Assembly (NCBI GenBank): GCA_016929465.1
Contig: JAFGIT010000187.1
Span: 1-10,294 of the forward strand
DNA: 10,294 nucleotides
Reading direction: 5' to 3'
Origin: JAFGIT01 sp016929465 [NCBI: Candidatus Coatesbacteria bacterium]
Lineage (GTDB): Bacteria; B130-G9
The notes under the pieces are model-generated. The model was not told where the DNA came from. It ran no database searches and saw only the letters and a list, made by a program, of their open reading frames with translations. Numbering within the stretch: position 1 is the stretch's first letter; every line of letters starts with the position of its first letter. Both the position numbers and the translations under genes were made by a program. Positions 1 through 6,635 of this stretch are shown piece after piece.

Positions 1-210
1 CGACGAGCCGGGGACATTTGTCAGGATGTGCGAAATAAGCCCCCCAGTGCAGGATTCTGCCACCGCTAATGTCAGCCCACCAGATACAAGGCGAGCCTTC
101 AGCTCCTCAGCCAATCGAGCCAGATCTCGCTCCGTCGTCCTTTCCCCCTTTCCCTTTACCCTTTTTCCTTTGTCCTGCTGATTCGCCGATGGCGAATTGC
201 GCTCAGACAC
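1..210 (-). CDS. pncC: PncC/CinA C-terminal-domain nicotinamide-nucleotide amidase (partial, 3' end outside window)
   Basis: Reading the minus strand from a GTG at 210-208 gives 70 codons that stay open to the window edge. Residues about 33-70 match the start of the CinA C-terminal (PncC) domain: a helix LAEELKARL, a strand LTLAVAES, then SCTGG with the serine expected to be catalytic, then LTNVPGSS. The family deamidates nicotinamide mononucleotide to nicotinate mononucleotide in pyridine nucleotide salvage, in the cytoplasm. Standalone members have about 160 residues, so roughly 90-100 should lie beyond base 1. No MoCF-like N-terminal domain precedes it, so this is the short form. The GTG overlaps the end of the radical SAM gene by 8 bp and has GAGAG just upstream; no other good start precedes the domain. 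This leaves an unusual Lys/Gly/Arg-rich leader at residues 11-26. A TTG at codon 33 is the alternative start. Confidence 0.85.
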   Translation of the reverse strand, partial: MSERNSPSANQQDKGKRVKGKGERTTERDLARLAEELKARLVSGGLTLAVAESCTGGLISHILTNVPGSS

Positions 211-1549
211 CAGTCTCTCTACCCAAAAGGCGCCTGACGAGCTTCTTAGCACCGTAAATCAGGCCGAAGATGCGGCCCAATGCTCTCGTCTGCCTATTCA
301 TATAGAACAGCCGCTTGAGGCCTACCTGTGCGGCCGGCAGCGTCGTCTCGTCGGACGTGAGAAGCCCTTCATCTACCGCAAGTTTGTGGATTTTCGTGTG
401 TGGTTCGACACGGATGTAGCTTGCGAAGACCCTGCATCTCGAGCGTAGTCTCAGCTTCGACCCGATGAAGAATTTCAGCAGCGCGAGAAGGTCGCTAGGC
501 CTCTCTCCAGCCGGGCTAATAAAGAAGTTGTAAGAGACCGAGGCTCTCGGATCCCCCTTGGCCATATTGAGCGTCCGCTCGATATCGGCGCGTCGCGACA
601 CTTTGCCCATCCTCTCGAGAACTGAATCCGTGAGGGCGTCGGGCGAAAAGGCGAATTCGACGCAGCCAGCCTCGAGAGCGAGGTTCCACTGCTCCTTGGT
701 CAAGAAGCGCTCGGAGAACCAGCCGATCCAGTCCACTTTGTCCCCGAGTTTTCGCGAGACCATCTCCCTGCAAATCGCTTCGGAATGAGGGGGCGGGATG
801 TTGAAGACGGGGGCTATGAACTGGAAGGTCTTGATGCCATGCTTTTCAATGAGCATCTGCACTTCATCGACGATCTTAACGGGGTCCCTCAGTCTCACCC
901 TCGGCCCGTTCAAAAATGGATACACGCAGTATATGCACTTCTGGGCGCAGCCCCGCGAGCTCTCGACTCCGATGCCGAAAGGCACTTCTCTGTAGGGAGC
1001 GGGATCAACGGCATAGGGCGCATCATCCGGGTATTCAGAAAGGTCGAATAGCTGCCCTTCGCCGGTCGATTTGACTTCGCGACCTTGGCGATGTAGCACT
1101 CCCCCAACCGATTGCGGATTATCCATGCCATCTAGTAGCGACTCGAAGGTGATTTCGCCCTCCGAGATGACGCCGAAGTCGATACTCGGCACCGCCTGCA
1201 TTATCTCATTCGAGTAAATCGAAAAGCCCGGGCCACCTATAACGATGCGTGAATTTGGGAGAGCCGACTTGATCGCATCGGCGATCTTGGGGATCTCCAG
1301 GAAGTAGTAGAACCGGTCTCGATATTGCGTCGTATCGACGTTTCTGAGCGAGATTCCGACGACATCCGGCGAATGTGCCTTCAATGCGGCGTTCAAACCG
1401 TCGTATGGCTCTCGGTGGATGTTCATGTCGAGTATCGAGACCTTGTGTTCGGTCTTCAGCGAGAGATAGCGCGCGAGTGCATTCAGTCCAGCAGGGAATA
1501 TTGGCGGCTCGAAGCGACCAAGATACGCCTGCACAAGCAGAAGCCTCAA
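203..1549 (-). CDS. B12-binding-domain radical SAM protein
   Basis: The 448-residue protein has the two-domain layout of cobalamin-dependent radical SAM enzymes. Residues 1-140 form a Rossmann-like B12-binding domain (LLLVQAYLG, then VVGIS near 64, IVIGGPGFS near 102-110, and [14 protein letters not shown] near 126-139). The radical SAM core follows, with the 4Fe-4S ligands C201, C205 and C208 in CAQKCIYC. The canonical DxHxxG cobalamin histidine is absent: the region reads [11 protein letters not shown] at 41-51, as in many members that bind B12 without a lower-axial histidine. Known family reactions include methyl transfer to unactivated carbons and rearrangements; the substrate here cannot be predicted. 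The start is TTG at 1549-1547, chosen because AGGAG sits at 1563-1559, 9 nt upstream, and because it overlaps the vanZ-like stop (TTGA), which suggests translational coupling. The C-terminus is basic ([10 protein letters not shown]) and could contact membrane. Confidence 0.9.
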   Translation of the reverse strand: MRLLLVQAYLGRFEPPIFPAGLNALARYLSLKTEHKVSILDMNIHREPYDGLNAALKAHSPDVVGISLRNVDTTQYRDRFYYFLEIPKIADAIKSALPNSRIVIGGPGFSIYSNEIMQAVPSIDFGVISEGEITFESLLDGMDNPQSVGGVLHRQGREVKSTGEGQLFDLSEYPDDAPYAVDPAPYREVPFGIGVESSRGCAQKCIYCVYPFLNGPRVRLRDPVKIVDEVQMLIEKHGIKTFQFIAPVFNIPPPHSEAICREMVSRKLGDKVDWIGWFSERFLTKEQWNLALEAGCVEFAFSPDALTDSVLERMGKVSRRADIERTLNMAKGDPRASVSYNFFISPAGERPSDLLALLKFFIGSKLRLRSRCRVFASYIRVEPHTKIHKLAVDEGLLTSDETTLPAAQVGLKRLFYMNRQTRALGRIFGLIYGAKKLVRRLLGRETGV

Positions 1550-2004
1550 CGCGCCCTTCTCCTGTGCGCTCTCCTCAGAAATATGAGAAAGAGAATGATT
1601 ATCTGCGCGAATAGTCCGCCCAGGAAGTCCGCCGCTATGTCCGGGAGGCTCGCGTATCTGCTCTTTACGAAATACTGGTGGAATTCATCACTGACGGCGT
1701 AGGCCAGGCAGAACAAAGTCGCGATTGTGGCGGCCATCTTCGGGCTGAAGGAGACGGGCCTGGTCCTGAAGGCGATGTGGGCGAGTAGGCCCATTATGAA
1801 ATATTCGATGAAGTGGAGCACGTAATCCGGGACCTTGTTGAGCTCCCGTGGGACGTTCGAGATGGATGAACCAACGAAGACCAGTCCGCAATATCCGATG
1901 AGCATCGCCCACACGAGCAACGGCCGGTCCGTCAGTCCCTTCCTTCTCCCGAACGGTCTCTGTCGGCCTGAATTCAAAGGTCTTCTCCTTGGGCCTGTTC
2001 TCAT
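1546..2004 (-). CDS. VanZ family membrane protein
   Basis: This 152-residue protein has the conserved VanZ-like pattern: a first membrane span at about 29-46, HFIEYFIMGLLAH at 64-76, a span at about 90-104, the signature SDEFHQYFVKSR at 105-116, then SLPDIAADFLGG (119-130) and a last hydrophobic span at 131-143 followed by RRAHRRR. The family is named after VanZ of teicoplanin resistance, but most members are small uncharacterised integral membrane proteins, so no resistance role is inferred. It is the first gene of a minus-strand operon, about 50 bp downstream of a TATAAT box, and its stop overlaps the radical SAM start. The ATG at 2004 has only a weak GAGAT upstream. A TTG at 1977-1975 has AGGAG 7 nt before it and would remove nine basic residues, so the true start may be there. 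Confidence 0.9.
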   Translation of the reverse strand: MRTGPRRRPLNSGRQRPFGRRKGLTDRPLLVWAMLIGYCGLVFVGSSISNVPRELNKVPDYVLHFIEYFIMGLLAHIAFRTRPVSFSPKMAATIATLFCLAYAVSDEFHQYFVKSRYASLPDIAADFLGGLFAQIIILFLIFLRRAHRRRAR

Positions 2005-2052
2005 ATTGATCTCGACATTTGCTCCACCACGATCGAATGCGGAGCGAGTTAT

Positions 2053-2058
2053 ATTATA
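2053..2058 (-). promoter_or_regulatory. Sigma70-type -10 box of the vanZ-radical SAM-pncC operon
   Basis: The minus strand reads TATAAT, a perfect -10 consensus, within an AT-rich patch (GGTATAATATAAC) in otherwise GC-rich DNA. Transcription would start near 2046-2043, giving a leader of about 40 nt before the ATG at 2004. No convincing -35 is seen at 16-18 nt (AGATGT at 17), so activator help or a weak basal promoter is possible. Confidence 0.5.
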
Positions 2059-2234
2059 CCTGACGGCCAGGATTCACATCTCCGCAGGTTATAGCAATGC
2101 AGTTGTTTGAGCAAGTTCAGATGGAAGCATCCACCCACGCAGCAACCACTCGTTTTCCCCTACCGACACGGCCAGGATGCATCTCACCCCACCGCGATTG
2201 GCGCCCGCGCTCCGAGTCCGTCTGTCAAAATTAG

Positions 2235-2263
2235 TTGCAAGGTATTCCTTGTTGGCTTACTTT
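2235..2263 (+). promoter_or_regulatory. Possible promoter of tRNA-Ser(CGA)
   Basis: TTGCAA (2235-2240) and TACTTT (2258-2263) are separated by exactly 17 bases and end 8 bases before the tRNA 5' end at 2271. Matches are 4 of 6 for the -35 box and 3 of 6 for the -10 box. The position suits a tRNA transcribed with almost no leader, but the boxes are degenerate. The rest of the stretch 2059-2234 shows no other convincing feature. Confidence 0.3.
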
Positions 2264-2270
2264 TGTGTGC

Positions 2271-2362
2271 GGAGAGATGCCGGAGAGGTCGATCGGGGCC
2301 GACTCGAAATCGGTTGTACGGCTTAAACCGTACCGGGGGTTCGAATCCCTCTCTCTCCGCCA
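2271..2362 (+). tRNA. tRNA-Ser (anticodon CGA, reads UCG)
   Basis: The acceptor stem GGAGAGA (2271-2277) pairs with TCTCTCC (2352-2358), followed by discriminator G and an encoded CCA (2360-2362). The anticodon loop is CTCGAAA, giving anticodon CGA. A long variable arm (GTACGG paired with CCGTAC around CTTAAA) is the class II hallmark of tRNA-Ser. The T arm is GGGGG-TTCGAAT-CCCTC with one G-T pair. A run of five T follows the CCA directly and could help to end transcription. Confidence 0.97.
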
Positions 2363-2440
2363 TTTTTATTACCGCGAGACCTCCTTCGGAGAGTACTCCA
2401 CTAACTGATGGACCGCGGTTCAACGATGTAGGGATGGATG

Positions 2441-2614
2441 ATGAGTGACAATGGCTCCGGGCGTCACGGAAGAGCCGTGATCAAGACGGGTGTCGGCTTT
2501 GGCTCAGCGTTGGCGATAGCCATCTCGTGGTCCGTGAATAAGTCGATCCTCTGGGCGATAATTGACGGCGTGCTGTCCTGGATCTACGTGATCTATTACG
2601 CGGTGACGAGATAG
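2441..2614 (+). CDS. 57-residue small membrane protein, unknown function
   Basis: An ATG at 2441 preceded by AGGGA (2430-2434) at 6-nt spacing opens a 57-codon frame ending in TAG at 2612-2614. The protein starts hydrophilic (MSDNGSGRHGRAVIK). It then has a glycine/alanine-rich hydrophobic segment (residues about 17-30, ending ISWS), a short polar turn with SVNKSI, and a second hydrophobic segment (about 36-55, WAIIDGVLSWIYVIYYAV). This fits a hairpin of two short membrane helices or one long helix. The composition, ribosome binding site and clean hydrophobic pattern argue for a real gene. From memory, short bacterial proteins with a similar SWSxNxSIxWAI...GWxYVIYY pattern occur, but no function is known to me. 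It lies alone between two tRNA-Ser genes. Confidence 0.75.
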   Translation: MSDNGSGRHGRAVIKTGVGFGSALAIAISWSVNKSILWAIIDGVLSWIYVIYYAVTR

Positions 2615-2742
2615 GAGTTGGCAAAGCGGGAGAGCCTTGCGGTGCAGTCGCGTCAATCGGCCGGACGTAATGCCGACGGCTGAGGCGTATCGGACTTCCC
2701 GCTGTTTAGCTATTCTACAGATCGAGCCATTTTGTATTGAGC

Positions 2743-2832
2743 GGAGAGGTGTCCGAGAGGCCGAAGGAGCACGATTGGAAATCGTGTAGGCGCTAACACG
2801 TCTCGGGGGTTCGAATCCCCCCCTCTCCGCCA
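2743..2832 (+). tRNA. tRNA-Ser (anticodon GGA, reads UCC/UCU)
   Basis: The acceptor stem GGAGAGG (2743-2749) pairs with CCTCTCC (2822-2828), then discriminator G and encoded CCA (2830-2832). The anticodon stem CACGA/TCGTG closes the loop TTGGAAA, giving anticodon GGA. There is a long class II variable arm and a T arm GGGGG-TTCGAAT-CCCCC. It is clearly related to the tRNA-Ser(CGA) gene 380 bp upstream, in the same orientation. The gap 2615-2742 holds no obvious gene and no strong promoter. Confidence 0.97.
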
Positions 2833-2935
2833 TCAAATGCGTCCACGGAGAGCTCATGGCCAGCCTCGATTCTTGGAGATACTGCCTGTTAAGGAACGAA
2901 CCTCCCATGCACCCACAATTCCCCAGGAGTAGAAC

Positions 2936-3598
2936 ATGACCGAATCGACTATCATCGACCGAATAAGGCAGAAGGAAGACCTCGAGCAACTGGTTGACCA
3001 CATAATAGATAATCCAGGCGAGATTAAGGTCCTGGTGAACGCAATCGAAACTCTGAAGGGCAACCTGAGGTACGCTGCCGAGAAGCTCATCCGGTTGACG
3101 AGTGAGAGGGAGCCGGCGTTGCTCTATCCCCACTTCGATTTCTTCGTGAGTCTGCTCGATTCAGAGAACTCATTTCTCAAATGGGGAGCCATCATCACAT
3201 TGTCGAATCTCGCCAGCGTGGACGAGGAGGACAAATTCAGCCGCATATTCGACAAGTACTACTCCTACGTGCGCGGGCCCAATGTGGTTTCGGCGTCCAA
3301 TGTCGTCGGAAATTCTTGGAAAATCGCCCTGGCGAAACCGGAACTCTCGGATGCCATCGTTGAGAAGGTCCTCGCGCTGGAGACCGCAGAGTTCGTCCAC
3401 AAGGACGAGCCGTCCCCCGAGTGCAGGAGAGTGGTGGCAGGAAATGCGATAGAGTCCTTCGGGAAGTTCTTCGATGTCATCAGAGATAAGGAGCGAGTCA
3501 TCGCATTCGTAGAGAGACAATTTGACAGCCCGCGTGCGGCAGTGAGCAAGCGTGCGGCGAAATTCCTGAAGATCTATTCCAATAGGCCCTTAAGCTGA
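2936..3598 (+). CDS. HEAT/ARM-like helical-repeat protein
   Basis: This soluble 220-residue protein is predicted all-helical, without signal peptide or membrane segment. The start ATG follows AGGAG (2925-2929) at 6-nt spacing. Helix-pair units typical of HEAT/ARM repeats can be seen at about 63-93 (HFDFFVSLLDSENSFLKWGA then IITLSNLA), at about 103-132, at about 137-180 (SDAIVEKVLALE, then VAGNAIESFGKFF), and at 184-214 (RVIAFVERQFDSPRAAVSKR then AAKFLKIY). The recurring pattern of a small residue, a helix, Asp/Asn and a second helix supports this. Such proteins usually act as protein-binding scaffolds; no catalytic motif is visible. It precedes gpmI by 68 bp in the same direction, so co-transcription is possible but a link to glycolysis is not implied. 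Confidence 0.75.
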   Translation: MTESTIIDRIRQKEDLEQLVDHIIDNPGEIKVLVNAIETLKGNLRYAAEKLIRLTSEREPALLYPHFDFFVSLLDSENSFLKWGAIITLSNLASVDEEDKFSRIFDKYYSYVRGPNVVSASNVVGNSWKIALAKPELSDAIVEKVLALETAEFVHKDEPSPECRRVVAGNAIESFGKFFDVIRDKERVIAFVERQFDSPRAAVSKRAAKFLKIYSNRPLS

Positions 3599-3666
3599 CT
3601 TGTTTAATTATATGGGGGCTGTGATATTGTGATCTGGACTTTGGCAAACAGCATTTGAGGGGAGAT

Positions 3667-5220
3667 ATGCAAAAACATAAAACAGCTGTTTTGGTGATAA
3701 TGGACGGTTGGGGGTTGAGCGGCGAGCGTAAGCACAACGCAGTCTATCTGGCCGATAAGCCCAACGTGGACCGGCTATGCGAGCTATATCCGAACACGAA
3801 GATCAAGGCATCGGGCGAGGCGGTCGGCCTTCCAGAGGGCCAGATGGGGAACTCCGAGGTTGGTCACCTCAACCTGGGCTCCGGGAGAATCGTCTATCAG
3901 GAGCTTGTGCGAATATCACGGGCGATACGCGATGGTGATTTCTTCAAAAATGAGGCATTGCTTTCGAGTGTGGAGGAGGCTAAGCGCAAGGGTTCCGCGG
4001 CACACATTCTGGGACTGCTGTCCGATGGTGGAGTACACAGCCACTTGGACCACGTCTTGGCGCTGGTGAGGCTGTGCAAGAAGGATGGCATTGAGCGGGT
4101 CTTTCTTCACTGCTTCCTCGACGGCAGGGACACGCCTCCTCAGAGTGCTTTGAATTACATAGAGCGGACGGAGAGGGAATTAGCTAGCTATATGGGTGCT
4201 AAAATAGCCAGCGTAGGGGGCCGATACTACGGGATGGACCGCGACAATCGCTGGAATCGAGTCGAGAAGGCTTATGATGCGATTGTCTTGGGTGAAGGGC
4301 CCCGGGCGTTGACCGCGACGGATGCGGTCAACCTTGGCTATTCCAGGGGTGAGATGGACGAGCTCATGCTCCCGACGGTCATCGTGGATGCGAATGATCA
4401 GCCGATCGGACCCGTGCGTGATGGGGACATCTGCATGTTCGCCAATTTCAGGGCGGACCGCACCAGGGAGATGACTTCGACGCTCATCGACCCCGGTTTC
4501 GACAGATTCGAGCGGAAGAGCTTCCCGAAGTTGGCAAGCTACGTGTGTATGACCGAATATAAAGAGGAGTTCGGGAATTTCGAAATCGTCAAGGTCGCAT
4601 ATCCCCCGCAGAGGCTCGAGAGAATCCTCGGAGCGGAAATAGAAGCTGCCGGAAAGAGGCAGTTCCACTCGGCGGAGACCGAGAAGTACGCGCATGTGAC
4701 TTTCTTCTTCAACGGAGGCGTTGAGGAGCCTTTCGAGCACGAGGATAGGCTTCTAATACCATCTCCATCGGTCGCAACGTACGATCTGAAGCCGGAGATG
4801 AGCGCGTATGAGGTTCGGGATGCGGTCGTCAATCGAATCCTATCCCGCAATTACGCCTTCGTCGTCGTGAACTTTGCCAATGCGGACATGGTCGGCCACA
4901 CGGGGGACCTCGAAGCCGCGATCAAGGCCGTCGAGACAGTCGATGAATGCGTGGGCGAGGTCGTGAAGGCGACTCTCTCCGTGGGTGGCTGCGCTATCGT
5001 GACCGCCGACCATGGAAATGCAGAGAAGATGTGGGACGAGGAGACAGGTGCGCCTCACACTGCGCACACAACTAATCCGGTTCCTTGCATCATCGTGGCA
5101 GATGGCTGCGGGCCTTTGATCCAGGATGGCAAGCTCGCTGACGTGGCCCCGACCATACTCACTCTTTTGGAGCTCGATGTCCCCGAGGAGATGAACGGCA
5201 CCGTGCTCTTCAAAAATTGA
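3667..5220 (+). CDS. gpmI: 2,3-bisphosphoglycerate-independent phosphoglycerate mutase
   Basis: This enzyme interconverts 3- and 2-phosphoglycerate in glycolysis and gluconeogenesis, in the cytoplasm, using two metal ions (usually Mn) and a phosphoserine intermediate. All signature regions are present: MDGWG with metal ligand D13; MGNSEVGHLNLGSGR with catalytic S63; GVHSH (H124); DGRDTPP (152-158); GRYYGMDRDNRW (185-196); NFRADR (260-265); K340 in the AETEKYAHVTFFFNGG stretch; NADMVGHTG with D407 and H411; TADHGN with D448 and H449; and PHTAH with H467. The 517 residues match the usual length of about 510. The ATG at 3667 is preferred because GAGGGGAG lies just before it; the frame could open at a TTG at 3655, but that codon overlaps the ribosome binding site. 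The gene appears intact and ordinary. Confidence 0.98.
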   Translation: MQKHKTAVLVIMDGWGLSGERKHNAVYLADKPNVDRLCELYPNTKIKASGEAVGLPEGQMGNSEVGHLNLGSGRIVYQELVRISRAIRDGDFFKNEALLSSVEEAKRKGSAAHILGLLSDGGVHSHLDHVLALVRLCKKDGIERVFLHCFLDGRDTPPQSALNYIERTERELASYMGAKIASVGGRYYGMDRDNRWNRVEKAYDAIVLGEGPRALTATDAVNLGYSRGEMDELMLPTVIVDANDQPIGPVRDGDICMFANFRADRTREMTSTLIDPGFDRFERKSFPKLASYVCMTEYKEEFGNFEIVKVAYPPQRLERILGAEIEAAGKRQFHSAETEKYAHVTFFFNGGVEEPFEHEDRLLIPSPSVATYDLKPEMSAYEVRDAVVNRILSRNYAFVVVNFANADMVGHTGDLEAAIKAVETVDECVGEVVKATLSVGGCAIVTADHGNAEKMWDEETGAPHTAHTTNPVPCIIVADGCGPLIQDGKLADVAPTILTLLELDVPEEMNGTVLFKN

Positions 5221-5250
5221 GCCCGCGAATATAGAGAGGTCTGCGGCATT

Positions 5251-5277
5251 GCCCTCGCCCCGTTCTTGACCGAGGGC
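5251..5277 (+). other. Perfect stem-loop 30 bp after gpmI
   Basis: GCCCTCG (5251-5257) pairs fully with CGAGGGC (5271-5277) around a 13-base loop. It lies 30 bases beyond the gpmI stop. There is no T tract right after it (GTTCCAT), so it may stabilise the gpmI mRNA 3' end rather than terminate by itself. Confidence 0.35.
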
Positions 5278-5357
5278 GTTCCATACTCGCGCTCTTTTGA
5301 TAGCACAAGACGGTTGAAGAGCGCCCCCCTTCAATGGGATACTCGCCTTCGACGACT

Positions 5358-5387
5358 CCTGCGGCGAAGCGGCTCCCCGCAGGTTTT
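5358..5387 (+). terminator. Possible rho-independent terminator downstream of gpmI
   Basis: CCTGCGG (5358-5364) and CCGCAGG (5377-5383) form a perfect GC-rich 7-bp stem with a 12-base loop, followed at once by TTTT (5384-5387). The site is 138 bp past the gpmI stop and well before the next operon. The T tract is short, which limits confidence. Confidence 0.4.
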
Positions 5388-5425
5388 CGTGCGAATTGCC
5401 GCAGCATTCTGAATGGATTATGGAG

Positions 5426-5438
5426 CCGATTGAATCGG
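5426..5438. promoter_or_regulatory. Perfect dyad CCGATT-G-AATCGG, possible operator
   Basis: This 13-base sequence is perfectly symmetric around one central G and lies 67 bp before the radical SAM start. The half-site core AATCG recurs twice downstream (5465-5469 and 5480-5484), inside another hairpin. TTGATT (5441-5446) follows the dyad directly and could serve as a -35 with a weak TAATCG (5464-5469) at 17-bp spacing. A repressor or activator site for the downstream operon is a reasonable guess, but the regulator is unknown. Confidence 0.3.
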
Positions 5439-5458
5439 AGTTGATTTGAGGAGATAAG

Positions 5459-5489
5459 GTCGGTAATCGCCATTTTGGCAATCGCCGAC
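5459..5489 (+). promoter_or_regulatory. Leader hairpin between GAGGAG and the radical SAM start codon
   Basis: GTCGG (5459-5463) pairs with CCGAC (5485-5489), and an inner GCC/GGC pair (5469-5471 with 5477-5479) closes an ATTTT loop; between them is an unpaired internal loop. A strong ribosome-binding-like GAGGAG (5448-5453) lies before it and no good one lies after it. The hairpin shortens but does not fully close the 52-base gap to the ATG. Confidence 0.3.
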
Positions 5490-5505
5490 GTTTGGTCATT
5501 TCGCC

Positions 5506-6630
5506 ATGAAGGTCAAAAGCTATTCGGATCTATACAGGAAGCTCATCGGGCTGCATGCCAAGATCCCATACTGCATCTCGCCCAAGAAAGCGCTTCCGCC
5601 GCTTCAGGCTTTCTTTGAGGTCACTTATCGCTGCAATCTCAGGTGTGAGATGTGCCAGTTCAACGACTTCTTCGAAGTGAATGAGAGAGTCGCCGGCAAA
5701 AGCGAGGAGCTGAGTGCGGATGAAATCAGGGGCATCATCAGACAGGTCCCAAGATATTCGCTTCTCTCATTCAGCGGCGGAGAGCCATTTGTGCGCCCTG
5801 ACATCATCGAAATACTGGAGTATGCTTCTCGCCGTAATACCACGCATATCATCACCAACGGCACCCTCGTGAACGAAGAGAAGGCGAAGAGACTCGCCGA
5901 GCTCGGTGCCAATTCCTTCGGAAGAAAGGGGCTGGTCCTCATCGGTGTCTCGGTGCATGGAGACGAGGCACTTCACGATGGAATAACGAGATCTAAGGGC
6001 TCCTTCGAGAAGGCATGCAGGACGGTAGAGATGATACGGCATCATCGCGACAAGCTTGGCAAGAAGTATCCGCTGATCAATTTGAAGACCGTCATAACTA
6101 AGAAGACAGTCCCATTCCTTGGTTACATGTTCGAGCTTGCTGAGAAGCTCGGCGCTGACATCTGCAATTTACTGACCATGAACAGCGCGCTGGATTTCTA
6201 TTGCCGTCTGGCAAAGCTGGATGATATGGACAAGATCCGGTCGTGGGCGAATACGCCGGCTGTTCCCGAAAATCTGGATGTGGACCTTCTGGACAAGATG
6301 CTGAAAGAGGTCGAGGAGAAGGCTGCGAATTCGAGAGTGCAGCTGAGGCTTTCGCCGCAGGGGATACCGCGCCAGGAGATGGTCGATTTTCACAGGGACA
6401 GGCTCAACCTGGCGCGCTACGTGTGCTATATGCCCTGGTCGAAGGTCTTCATATCCGCTTACGGCGACGTCCTGATCTGTTTCAACCAGTGGGTCGGCAG
6501 CCTTCGCGAGAGCAGCTTGAGGGAGCTCTGGATGGCGCCAAAGATGATGAAATTTCGCGAGATGCTCAAGAATGCGGGCATTTTCCCAGCCTGCGCCGGA
6601 TGCTGCCAATCAGAGTACTCTCTGAGATAG
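5506..6630 (+). CDS. Radical SAM enzyme with C-terminal SPASM/twitch-like domain
   Basis: The 374-residue protein has the radical SAM signature CNLRCEMC with cluster ligands C43, C47 and C50, then the SAM-binding FSGGEPF (89-95) and a core pattern of strands (THIITNGTLV near 113-122; VLIGVSVHG near 144-152). The C-terminal part carries a second cysteine set, C307 (VCYMPW), C325 (DVLICFNQW) and C363/C366/C367 (PACAGCC), spaced as in SPASM/twitch domains that hold an auxiliary Fe-S cluster, with GSLRESSLRELW between them. Relatives act on peptides, sugars or cofactors; the substrate here is unknown. The ATG at 5506 lacks a nearby ribosome binding site and a TAA closes the frame upstream, so this is the earliest possible start. 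It leads a three-gene operon; the glycosyltransferase begins about 5 bp after its stop, suggesting modification of a surface glycan or lipid. Confidence 0.92.
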   Translation: MKVKSYSDLYRKLIGLHAKIPYCISPKKALPPLQAFFEVTYRCNLRCEMCQFNDFFEVNERVAGKSEELSADEIRGIIRQVPRYSLLSFSGGEPFVRPDIIEILEYASRRNTTHIITNGTLVNEEKAKRLAELGANSFGRKGLVLIGVSVHGDEALHDGITRSKGSFEKACRTVEMIRHHRDKLGKKYPLINLKTVITKKTVPFLGYMFELAEKLGADICNLLTMNSALDFYCRLAKLDDMDKIRSWANTPAVPENLDVDLLDKMLKEVEEKAANSRVQLRLSPQGIPRQEMVDFHRDRLNLARYVCYMPWSKVFISAYGDVLICFNQWVGSLRESSLRELWMAPKMMKFREMLKNAGIFPACAGCCQSEYSLR

Positions 6631-6635
6631 TCCCA

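Noticed and set aside
69-448. Two short plus-strand open frames at the left edge
   Set aside because: They are antisense to pncC and the B12-radical SAM gene, which have clear motifs.
2184-2423. Minus-strand open frame containing AEREGFEPPVRF
   Set aside because: It is the translation of the complement of tRNA-Ser(CGA); the GFEPP string is a classic artefact of reading a tRNA T arm as protein.
2107-2448. 113-codon plus-strand open frame
   Set aside because: It runs straight through the tRNA-Ser(CGA) gene and resembles no protein.
2504-3133. 209-codon minus-strand open frame containing AERGGFEPPRR
   Set aside because: It spans the second tRNA-Ser in antisense and runs into the well-supported helical-repeat gene; same tRNA artefact, no family resemblance.
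4180-4740. 186-codon minus-strand open frame within gpmI
   Set aside because: It is fully antisense to a gene with every catalytic motif present; a high-GC shadow frame.
5221-5412. Open frame continuing about 63 codons past the gpmI stop
   Set aside because: It lacks a start, contains the terminator-like hairpin, and gpmI already has full family length, so read-through is not supported.
5210-5473. 87-codon minus-strand open frame in the gpmI-radical SAM gap
   Set aside because: Composition is arginine/serine-rich and shadow-like, and it covers the hairpins; no motif.
6243-6599. 119-codon in-frame extension upstream of the glycosyltransferase
   Set aside because: It lies wholly inside the radical SAM gene in another frame, has no family resemblance, and real starts exist at 6600 or 6636.
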